Assembly: GCA_029858565.1 (NCBI GenBank)
Contig: JAOUEV010000038.1
Coordinates: 1-34,152 of the forward strand
DNA: 34,152 bases
Direction: 5' to 3'
Source of the DNA: Nitrospirota bacterium
GTDB lineage: Bacteria; Nitrospirota; UBA9217
The notes under the pieces were generated by a model. The model worked only from the letters and a program-made list of their open reading frames with translations, was not told the DNA's origin and searched no databases. Shown one piece after another: positions 15,113 through 27,100 of the stretch (positions are counted from its first letter, which is position 1; the number at the start of each line of letters is the position of its first letter). Position numbers and translations under genes: made by a program.

Positions 15113-18100
15113 CTATTCGCTCAATTCAAACCATTTCCGTCCCCAGACTTTAAGAAGTTCATCGAGCTGAAGCCGGATCCGCCATTTAGCCGGTGTTGAT
15201 TTTTTCACCTCATCGATAGCGTTGAGGATCGCGATGATGTTCTGTTCCGCTGTCTTGCGGTCACCGGCTGATTCATTCACCGAGCGGAGATCATCCAAGG
15301 CTTTGAAAATCGCCAGGGCATCTTCCTTGCCTGCTGCTGTCGTCGTGTTCAGATCGTATAGAACGTCGCGCAGCAGCGTTCCGGAGCTCTTCTCTACCTT
15401 GACCATAAGATCGAGCCGATCGTAGAAGCGATACTCGCCTCCGTTCCGGTACCATGCCTCCGTCCGCGTGAGATAATCGGCCGCTCTGTCGTCTACCCTG
15501 AGGGAATAGCGGAAGGTCCCTGTTTCCGACGCCTGGAGGGACTTCTCCCATGTCAGGATGTCATCGATCAGCGGCGTGGCCGGCCGGATCGCGTCAACGG
15601 AAACGCCCATGGGCAGAAATTCGCGTATCTGTATATCCACAGGCTCCGTTGAATTGTTCACGCTGATCCTGATCGGCACGATCCCCAACGGCCGCGGATA
15701 GAATTCAGCAGGACGCACATAATTGATGCTGTTGATCAGGAGCGCCGCTGCCTTTGCCTGGTCCGGGGATTCCGGCAGATTGAACGTATAGAGAAGCACC
15801 TTTCCGCGGCCGTACTCCCGTGCCACAATCGAAGGATATGCCGTCTGTTTGTCCAGGACCGTGGCGAAGACCGTTGCATTCGGGTCAATAACCTCAGCGA
15901 CAACATGCTTGCCGCTGCTTTCGAGGGCCGATTCGGTGCTGAGGGGACTGTCGAGCAGGGAAACGGTCAGATTCTCGGCAGTCGTCCTTCCCGTGAATTT
16001 GACGCCGTACAATTCATCAAGCACCGGGTCCACCTCATGACGCGCCTTGATGAAGATCAGCCCGTCGCCGTAATGCACCGCATCCCTGATTTCCCGGCCG
16101 ACGAACGGTTCCTTCACGTCGACGAGCATGTAGGTGTTGTAGCGGCCTGAGCGATATTTCATCGCAAAATCGTCTTCGTCCTTTGCGATGCTGTAATTGA
16201 TGCCTGCTGATGACAAAAGATTGCTAAGGACATCCAGGGAAGAGAGCTCTCTCCTATCCCGACCTTCGTCATCACGATTATCTTCTCGTTTACATGCTGC
16301 ATCCTTCTTAATATCGGCACACCCTTTATTTTCCCTGTCATCATCGTCATGGCCGCCACGCTCATCTTCGCAGTCCGAATCATCCCCTTTTTCCCGCCCG
16401 TCAAACCAAACAAGAACAACGGGATCGGCCGCGATCTTTTTCGAAATTGTCATGGTGACCAAGTTAACAGTAATTGCCTGTTCAGTTTCTTCGTTCTGGA
16501 CATTATCGACGGATTTGAACAACACTGTATGCACACCCGACAGGCCATCCTTCAGGCTGAAGCTGCCGGTGTACGTCTGCCACGCGCCGTCATCAATGCG
16601 ATAGCTTGTCACACGAAGGCCGGACAGGTTGTCAGCGGCTGACAGGGTAAAGAATATCGACGGCGAAACCGCGTTCACCTGGCCTTCCAGCAGCGGCTCG
16701 GTCGCGGAAATGGTGGTAACCGGCGGCGTTGCGTCGACGGTAAGGACAAAAGACCCGTCCTTTTCGGTGTTTTCGACATTGTCAATGCTCCGATAACCGA
16801 TCGAGTGGGTCCCCTCCGTGGCAAGAAGGACTGGTCCTGCATAGCGCTCCCAGGACTTTTCATCGATTCGATATTCACTCCGGGCCACGCCGGAGGATGC
16901 ATCCGTGGCCTCAAAGATGATCTCGCTTCCGCCGGCAACGAACAGCTTTCCGTCAGCGGCACTGTACTCCGAACCGCTCACTGCCGCGGTCGTCTTCGGC
17001 GCGGTGTTATCGATGATCAAGGCAAGAGACTTGTCCGCCTCCAGGTTTGTTACCTGGTCCCGGCTCCGGTAGCTGATGGTATGAGTGCCTTCCGTGCTAA
17101 CCGTGAAGGCGGAATAGCGCGACCAGGCGCCGTTGTCGATGCGGTATTCCGTCAGCGCAACGCCGGACAGGTCGTCGGTTGCCGATACCGTGACCACGCT
17201 GGAACTCGATCCGTACAGGCTTCCGTCGCCTGCGGTATATTTCGGCGTACCAACGGAAAGCTCTGAGAGCGGAGGCATGTTGTCGATAATTACCGCTTCC
17301 GGTCCGATGGTTGCCCCATTGCCGAGACGATCCGATGCCTGCGCAACAATCCTGTGGCTCCCCGGCTCGCTGATCTTGAACGCACCGGCATACTCCTGCC
17401 ACGCGCCATCGTCGATGCGATAGCTAACCGCTGCGACACCGCTTCCTGCATCGGTCGCCGTGATGGTAACCGGCGAGGAGTTCTTCGCGTAGCGTGTCCC
17501 GTCCGCGGCAATAAAGACGGGCTCACCGACAACCAACTGAATCGCCGGTGCGGCAGCATCGACAACGAGACTAAGCACTCGCTCCTGCTCCAGGTTGCCG
17601 ATATTGTCCCTGCTCCGGTAACCAAGGGTGTGGGTGCCTTCGGACGATAGCGTAAATGGTGATGTGTAGGCAACATACTGGCCGCTGTCGAGCCGGTATT
17701 CCGTTCCAGCGACCCCGGAAATATCGTCGATAGCGCTTAGCGTAATTGCCGTGCTCGGCGCGAGGAACACGCTGCCGCCGGCCTCATGCTTCGGCGTGCC
17801 GATGATCGCCGTTGTTACCGGCGGCGTGGAATCCATCTGGACTTCAAAAGCCACGAGCGGCGTTGTTGCGGAATTGCCTGCCTTGTCAAATGCGCGGAAC
17901 GCAATCGCATGGGCGCCGTTGTCCGTTATTCCCGGCTCCCAGGTCGCAGCAAATTTCCCCCGGATCGGATCAGCCGGCGGGAGAAGTCTCCAGACGCCGC
18001 TGTCGATCCGGTACTCGACCCGGTCGATTCCCGTCCCGCTGTCGGATGCAGCGGCCTCGATTGCCACGGTCCCGCGATAGGAGCCGTTCGCAGCAGGCAA

Positions 18101-21100
18101 GACCGCGGTGACAACAGGCGCGATCATGTCCTTGACTGCAAAAGACGCGCTCGCCAGAGTTCCGTTCCCCTCTGGCCCGGTTCTCTGCAAAAGAACGGTG
18201 TAGGACTTGAAATCCAGGCCAGCCGTGGAAACGATCCATGTCCCGCTCCGCTCGGCCGATCTCGGAAGGTCTGCGGTTTGTTCGTGCGTGCGCAGGACCG
18301 CATTCGTCTCCGGATCCACCAAGACAAGCCTCGCGGCCACACCCGACGCATCCGCATTGCCGCTGTTCAAAAGGCTGTAGGTTATCGTTGCGTCGCTGCC
18401 AAAGGCCGTGACCGGCTGGGCTGTTTTGATCGATCCCGTGATCACCGGCACCGGCCGGATGCCGAAAGATGCGGATGCCGCGGCTTCCGGCTGGCCGTCC
18501 TGAAACACCTGCACCGAGACCGAATAGGTTCCCGCAGGGAAGGTTGACGTGTTCCAGGCAGCGCTGAAGGAGACAGCGGTCCCGGGAAGTATATTTGATG
18601 CATTATGTTCCGTCGTGGACAGCGCCGTGCCGTGAGCATCAAGGTAGTTCACCACGGCCCGGATCGCGGAAATAATGAAGTTCTTGCCGCTGTTCCTGAT
18701 GGTCACCGCCCCGGTCACGGCTTCCGCCGGGCCATACTCTGCCTTGTTCGTAGTGACCGAAGCCTGAATGTTCACATCCGGCAGGATGGTGAAATCAGCT
18801 GAGCTGCTCGCCAGGACAACGGTACCTTCCTTCAGCTCCGCCTTCACCCGATACCGGCCTGCAAGCGTTGTGCCGGTATTCCAGGCATACCCTCGCCTGA
18901 GCGGTTCGGCATATCCGACGGAGACGCTTTCCGCGGTGAACAGGACCACCGGGTACCCGTCGGCGTCCTCGATCCGCGTCTCGAGCGCGGCGGTCGTCGG
19001 ACGGCCGCTGTTCCAAAGCGATGCGTTGATCGCTACCGGCGAATCGCTCGCATAACGCAACGAATCCGCGCCCACTTCCAGTGCCACTCCCTCGCGATCT
19101 GTCACGGTGAAATCATGGATTGCCACATTGTTTGACTCGTCGCGTTCAGCGATCAGATCGTCAGCGTCCACGACGACGACAAGTCTGTTCTGTCCTGCTT
19201 TGCCGGAACTGTCCCACGGAACGTTCACCCACTCTTCCGAACCCGGCGCTATTTCGGGGATGAGCATCGAGAGCAGATGTTCAAGATTTCCGGCTCCATT
19301 CCACAGATACAAATCAACACTCACATCCTCTATCGGCGAACCGGACGGATTGCGGACAGGGACGGAGACCGCGACCTGCTCGCCCGCGATCGAGGCCGCC
19401 GGAAGAAGGAGAATGTCTTCGTCGACGACAGCGGCGTCGGGCGTCAAGGCGGCATCAAAGTTTATCGCGACGGAGGCGGATCGGTCGCTTTCATTCCCTG
19501 CTTTATCGGCGCAGGCGGCGTTGAACTCGTTCGATCCGTCGAGAAGAGCAACGCTTGCGAATTCGAACGACCCCGCGAGATCGACCAGTTTCACCGTCCT
19601 GGAAATCACCGCCAGGATCGTGCCATTCGCGGACGTCTCGATCTTCCCGATCGAAGACAGCGGCCCGAGCAGATCGCGGGCCGTTCTCGAAGCCGCCAGG
19701 CCTGCAATCCTGAGGAAATAGCCGCCCTTGGCAGAGTTATAGACCATATACAGAAGTTCATCGCCCGACGCGGACCATGAGGGCCGAAACGCGTTGTCGG
19801 CAATGCCTGCCGAGGCGGAGGCGCCGGTCGACAGATCGTAGATCATCACTTCGCTCGAGCCGCTGGCATATGACGTATACGTGAGCCGCTTGCCGTCGGG
19901 CGACCAGGTGAAAGAATCCCATCCGCCGTCGGGATCAATCGACTTCGATTGCATGGTCTCGACGTTCAGCAGCTGCAGTCCAGCCCACCGGACATAGGCC
20001 AGATATTTCCCGTCCGGTGAAATCCGATCGTCGTAAAGATCGGAAGCGGAGAGCAGGGATTTCAAACTTCCCGTTGTCAGGTCCTTCAGCATGACCGACA
20101 TGGTGTTCCCCGCAACGCTCAGCACGCAGACTTTCGCACCGTCCGCTGTCCACTGCGCGCCATATTCCTGCCTCGACGCGCCGGTGTTGACCGGCGCCGC
20201 GTCGCGACTATCCAGAGGCATGATCGCGATCCGTTCGTTTCCTGAATAACCCTCGTAGAACGAGTAGGCAATCTGCGTTCCATCGGGCGACCAGACGGGA
20301 TGGAACGCCCCTTCAATCGCCCGTTCTTCCGCTCCCGTCGCCAGCGTCTTGAACCAGAGAGCGCCGTCTTTTGCGTAGGCGAGGATCGCTCCGTCCGGAG
20401 AGAGCGCGGGAGACTCATCGATCCCCTCCAGCGCATAGGAGGTAACCTCGTCGCTGGGAAGCGCCGGGGTTTCGCCCGCCGGGCTCCCGTTCCGGTAGAG
20501 ATGCACGGTCGTACCGGGCTCTCCGATCCCGGTGATCGCGATCCTGGCGCGCGATGCCTGCGCCGGCGCGCCGGGCCGTGCCGGGAAAAAGATCCCGGGG
20601 GTGGACGGAGCTATCGTATCGACGACAACAGCGGAAGCTTCGTCCGAATAGGGGCTTTCATTGCCGACCCCGTCAACCGACGTGACAACGTAGAAATATT
20701 CCACGCCGTTCGTCAGACCGGAGTCCTCGTAGAGGGTGCTCGTCAGCTCCGCCCTATTCACCCGCTCGTAGGGGCCGCCTGTCTGCAAACCACGATAGAG
20801 CGCGTATTTCGCCTGCGGTGTAGGATTCCACTCGATCCTGAGGCTCCCCCCCTCGGGGAGCGACTGAATATGGAGACCCGCGGGCGCGTCAGGCAGCGGA
20901 ACAGCAACGGTGGCCGTCGCCTCTTCGGACGGCGCGCTTTCGTTGTTCTTCGCGTCAACCGCGGTTATCCGGTACCGATAGTTTCCGTTGGCAAGATCGG
21001 TGTCCCTATAGGTCCGGTCGGTTGCAGGCGTCGCACCTAGCAGGATCCATCCCGACGGGCCGCTCCTGAACACGCGGTACGTCGCGACGTCGGGCTCCGT

Positions 21101-24100
21101 GTTCGGGACCCACGTCAGAAGCACGCGGGTTCCGTCGGGAACCGCAAGAAGACCCTGCGGCTGGCCGGGCGGCACGACATCCCCGACCTCGGCCGAAACC
21201 GACTGGCTCGGCATGCTCTCCGCTCCATAGCCGTCGACCGCCGTGACGGAATATTGATAGACGCCGTCGTCGAGCGCGACATCCTGAAACGAAGGAATAT
21301 CGATCAGCTTCGCCTCCGTCAATCGGATCTCGGAAATACTCACGATGCCGTCAGCATAGGGGTATGCCAGCTCCGTTATGTACAGCCTGATCTGCGCGGT
21401 GCTCACGGGCGGCGACAGCGAGATCGTGTTCCGGGTGAGTTGGTTCCCGGTGACCGTCGCCGCCGTGACCCAGGCATCGCCGGTAAAGAACTGGACTTTG
21501 AAGGCCGCGGCAGCCGTGTTCGCGTCCAGCCAGTCGACCGAAATGCCCTTGATCATCTTCGTTTCCGGAAGCGTGATGCTCAGCCATTGCGGCGTGAAAT
21601 CCCACCAGCTGTAATCGGACATCCAGAACGTGTCGGAATTGCCGTCAAAGGCAAGGGGACCCGACACATCGACGCCCCAATAGTAATAATCCCAGTTGAT
21701 CGAGGAAACGTTGACCTCGCCTTCGGTGACGGCCGTTTCCGGATTCGCCTTCCGACCGTTTCTATACAGGTTATATCCGCTCACGTCGGCTTCGGGATTC
21801 GCGGTCCATGCCAATGTCACCGTATTGCCGGAGACTGCCGCCTGCAAATCCGCCGGCGCTGACGGCGGTTCGTTGTACAGCACCGTAACGGGGACGGACC
21901 ACCTGCTCGCATTGCCCGCGACGTCAACCGCCTGCGCGACGATAGTGTTCATCCCGTCGTGTAGCGTGATATCGGCAGAGAAGCCTCCTTCTCCGTCCGC
22001 ATCGACGACAGCGAGCGGCGCGGAGCCTTCCGACGGATCCGCATAAATGCCGACCGAAGTATTCGGCTCCGCATTGCTCCCGAGGAGGAGGACAGGATCG
22101 TCCGTCACCGGCGATTCCGGTTGCGCGATCACGGGCGCGTACACCCGGGCGATCGCGGATTGTGACGGAGCGCTCTCATTGCTGAACAGATCGACCGCCG
22201 TCAGTTCGTACGCATAGATCCCGTCGGGGACATTCTTGTCCAGATAGATCGTCGTTTCCTTCTGCATCGAACCGCCGCTGATTCGCACCCTGCTTCCGTT
22301 CGAAGTTCGGTACAGATAGTAGCCATCCAGATCTGACTCTTCGGTTCGCGACCATGTCAGCGTAACCTGCGATCCGTTCGTCCGCGCGAGCAGCCCGTTC
22401 GGCCGTACAGGCGGCGTCAGATCGGCATAGCGTATCATGACGGGTATCGGCGCATGGTCCCATTTACCTGACCGGTCGGTTGCGACCGCCTGAATATAAT
22501 AGTCTCCGTACGGCAGGCCGATCGCGGCGGGATCGAAGATCGTCGTATAGGGCCGGAGCGTCACGCTCGCACCGATATCCGTCCATGTCCCGTTTACGGT
22601 TTTGTACTGGAAAAGAACCGATGCCACGTCGAAATCCGGCGTTTCGGCTTCGATGGATAGGGCTGATTCGAAACGGGCAAGGTGAAGCGGTTCGACGATC
22701 GTGGCTTTCGGTTCCCGTTCGTCGATCATTACCTGCAGGCTGTTCGACGGCATGCTGCTGTTCCCGGCCATGTCCACCGCAACGACGGCATATGCATGGG
22801 ACCCGTCGGGCAATGCGGAATCCGCGTAACCCGTGCCTGCCACGAGATAGGGCTTGATGTCGACAGGGAGATCGACGCCGGCATTCGCAAGCTGATCATT
22901 GCGATATACCAGATACCCAGCCAGGTCGGTCGTATTCGCCGACGGCTGCCAGAAGAGCGTTGTCGTCAATCCCGAAGCGATAGCCGACACCAGTATCGGC
23001 GCAGGCGGCGCTGTATTATCGACCGTGACGGTTACACGCCATTCCGTGACATTTCCGGAGATATCCTCGGCTTCCAGCCTGATAAGGTAAGAACCGTCTG
23101 CGACACCGGCGGTATCCCATGCGCCGAGAAGACCGGCGGAGACCGAAACGGGCGACAGGCGCAGGGAAGTCCACTGATCCGGCGTTTCGCTCCGTGCCGT
23201 CGCGAGCCGATATTGCTTGAAATCCTTCCTGCTGAACGCCGTTCCCTTGACGTCCACGACACCGTGAACAGAGGTCCCGTCTGCGGGAGCGGAGATGCGC
23301 GCGTCCGGCCCGGTCAAATCGATCGTAAGCGTAACCTCATTGGACGCGGCGCTCTCCGCAGTCGAGCTTCCGACGGCTTTCAAGGTATAGGTATAAACGC
23401 CACCGGTCAAATCGTAATCGCTATATGGCGGCTCCATGATTGGCTCGCTGTTCACTTTCACACCGTTCCGGTACAGGTTGTAGCCGACGACGTCCTGGTT
23501 CCGGATGAGCGGCCAGGCGAACGCCGTCGTCTTCCTGTCTTTCAGCCATCCGGAAAGAGCGGGAGCCTCCGGCGGCCGCGCGTCGACAAGTACGCCGACC
23601 GTCGATTCGGCTTTGTTCCCCGCTGTATCGCTGACGGTCAACCGCAGGCAGTACTCGCCGTCCGGCGGCAGGGCCTTCCAGGCGGCGAGGACATCGTTCT
23701 GCACCGGCGCACTCCCTGACTTCAGGACGACCCATTTCAACGCATCAGGGCATCTTCCTTCGGCCAGGTCGAGAATATAGTCTTCCAGATTTGCATCCCT
23801 GGCGCTTCCACGAACATCGGGCGGCGACGTTATACGGTCCCCTTCTTTCGGCACCGTGATGATCGCTTCCGGCACTGTATTGTCGATAACAACCCGGACC
23901 TTCGCTTCCGAGGTCGTTCCCGCCTTGTCCTTCGCGACAAGCGACAGCGTATACAGTCCGTCGGGAACGGCATCCTGCGCCCCGACATGCCACTCGGCGA
24001 AGCGGGGTGCCGCGGGAGCGCCTTCGCCGCTGAACAGGTCGGTCCAGGACGCTGGCGCATCGCCGGATCCGTAGCGCACCACGTACCCTTCGAGATTCTG

Positions 24101-27100
24101 ATCCGTGATCGCCCCATCGACGGCGATGACGCTCCGCGCCGAACCGAAATGATCGCCCTCTTTCGGACCGGTGATCTTCACCTCCGGCGCCGTTCTATCG
24201 ACGGAATACAATGCGGTTCTGACCGTCTGGTTCCCCGCGCCGTCGGACGCCGTGGCCTGTATCTTATATTCGCCGTTCTCCACCTGCGCCAAAGCGCCGA
24301 AGATCGCCTCCGATCGCGACACCGAGCCTCGCGCGATAATCGCTGAACCGGACGGCCCCGACACAAGAACCGTATACTCCGCCAGATTCAAGTCTTCGAT
24401 CGTTCCGCTGACGACGATATCCTCCTCGGTTCCATACCCGTCTCCCGGAGAAAGAATGTTCACGACCGGCAGCGTTGCATCGACGACAAGCGACAGATCT
24501 TCCGTCTGGCTGACCGTCTCGTCGTTCAGCAGAGTCGCCGCTATCGCGGCGCGATAGACACCGTCGGCGACCGCGGCGCCGCCGTCGTTCCTGCCGTCCC
24601 AGGCGAACGTAAACGTTCCCGCGGCAGCGGCGACGGTGTCATAGGTACGGATCGCGGCGCCGTTCGCGGCGCGGATCGCGAGATGCACCCTGGCTGCGTT
24701 CACGAGCGTCCAACTGACGGTCGACGCATCCGACGTTCCGTCGCCGTTCGGGGAAAACAAGCGGGGAAAAATAGCGTAATCGCTGATCACCGCATACCGC
24801 ATGCCGTTTCTGAGATCGACGAGGACCCGGCTCTCCGTCTGGTTGCCGGCGGCGTCGAACACGATTAGCCTGAGCGTCCACAGGCCCTCGCCGTCGGTGG
24901 TCTTCCAGACTCCCAGGACGTCGTTTCTCACCGGCGCTGTTTTTGTCGCGATCAGCGTCCAGGATTTCGGCGCTTCGCCCATGCCCGCGTCGAGTTGATA
25001 ATGGCTGAAATGCGCATCGTCGGCGGTGCCGCGCACTTCGATGATATTCCCGACAACCGTGCTGGGCGTTGGGTAGGTGATCAGCGCAGCCGGCGGCGTT
25101 GTATCGACGTCGGCGAATAGCGTCGTATTCGTCCCGTTTGCGCAAGCGTCCGTCACAGTGACGTGAAGCTCGTAGCTCCCGTCGGCGACAACGCGGTCGG
25201 CGTCATCCCATCCGTTCCAGAGCATAGTACCGCCTCCGGTAGCTTCGTTGCTGCTGATGCTGCGCACCAGCGATCCGGATGCGTCCCCTTTTCTGAAAAT
25301 ATCGATATTGATGTGAGCGAATTCGTCGAGCGAGAAAGGAATCGCCAGGTCGTCGTTCCTCCCGTCGCCGTTCGGCGAAAGAATTCCGGTCGGCATTTCG
25401 ATGGCGAGTTTCGGCGGAACCGTATCGAGCTGCACCGGCGCATCCAGGCACCCCGTATTTCCCATGGGATCGGTGGTTTTCATCTTCAGCAGGTAATTCG
25501 ATCCTCGTTTATTGGTAACGTCCCACGTTGCGAGCATCCCGTCGATGGTCCCGTGTTTGACGATGTCGCCGCTGCTGTCCTTGGCCGTGCACTCGATGGA
25601 GCCAAGAATCTCGCAGGGGGTGTAGGAAAGTGCGGTTGACATCTGCCGTTTTCCGACAACGGGGAAATTATCGTGCACCAACGCCTGGAGCGGTATTCCG
25701 AACCGGTCTCCCATCCTGACGGGACAGGCTTTTTGGTCCGCAGCAGGGGAGAGCAACGATACCTGGGGAACTGAGTGATCGACCGTCAGCGTCTGATGGT
25801 CGCGAACCGTCTTGATCGAATTATCGCTCGGATTCAGGTAGGTCAGCGCCGCATCGACGGCATAACCACCCTCGATCAGGTTGCCGATATCGAGATCCAT
25901 TGAACCGCCGAGCCCCGCGAACACTTCGGCGCCGTCCGCATGATGGACCTTCGTTGTTCCGTCCTTCATGAAAATCGTAATATCCAGTGCGGTTTCGGGA
26001 GCCGCCCCGATAAGCCATTGCCCCTCGGTAACTTTCGCAGCGACCGTTACCGTCCTGACCGGCGTGTTGCAGCCTTCCAGTCGCGGGGTAAACATCAGTT
26101 CGAGCTTGACGTCGCAGTAGCCGTCTACGATATTTGACTGGCGAACGGTCCCGGCGACCGTCGTGCCGGTCATGCGGAGCAGGTCGCCGTTCTTTATCTG
26201 TCCGCCCGCATCGTCAAGGATGAACCCGCGTCCGGGAATCGCGTCGCCCCGATTGGCGTCGAAAACCGCGAAATCGCTCCAGACGGTCTTCTGCGCTGCC
26301 GGCGCCCGCTCCACCTTCAGCATCTGCAGCGGCGAGTTCAATCCGTTCGTGATCACGAGTTTCTTCACGGCATCGCATATCAGCGACAGCTCGAATGTCT
26401 CCGCATGCCTGAGGACACCCGCGTTGCTGAAATACTCATTACCACCGTCGTCGACCGCCTTGACCCTCACGAGGTGATCGATGTCGGAGCTGAGAAGCGA
26501 GTTGTCCCACTGTACGAGCACGTCGCCGTCTGCGGGAGATTCGATCGTCCTGCCATCCGTCCAGATCCCCGTCTGTTCATACTGGACGACCAGGCGGGAG
26601 AGCGACCGCCGAATCGTTTCCGCGATCCGCAGGGAGTGCACACCGAACGGACCACTAAGCACCGGCGCGGGCTGGCCCTCGGCCGGCGCGATGTCTATCG
26701 GAGAATCGTCCCAGGCGTGGAAGACGATCTGCTCCGGCACGAATCCGCTGATGAACGCGCTCCGGTTCCCGGCCCCATCCTCGCCAGTAATCCTGAACTT
26801 GTTGCCGGCAAGCCCCGTCACCTCATCCTGGCCGAACGACCGAGCTACCGAGTCCTGCGTTCCGCCCGCCGCTTGTCCGCTCTCCGGGACCGCGCTCCCC
26901 AGGCTCCCCGAACCGCTCGCGATTTCGATCCACTCCCGCGGATCTTCACCTGCTCCCCGCGAGACGACCCATTCCTTGATACCCTCATCCCTGGCATGCG
27001 CGTTCACATCGAACGCGAGGCCCTGCAGCACTTCGCCGTCTTTCTTTTGATAGATCGTCCCGGGAACAACGCGTACGTCCGGCGGCGTCGTGTCCACGGT

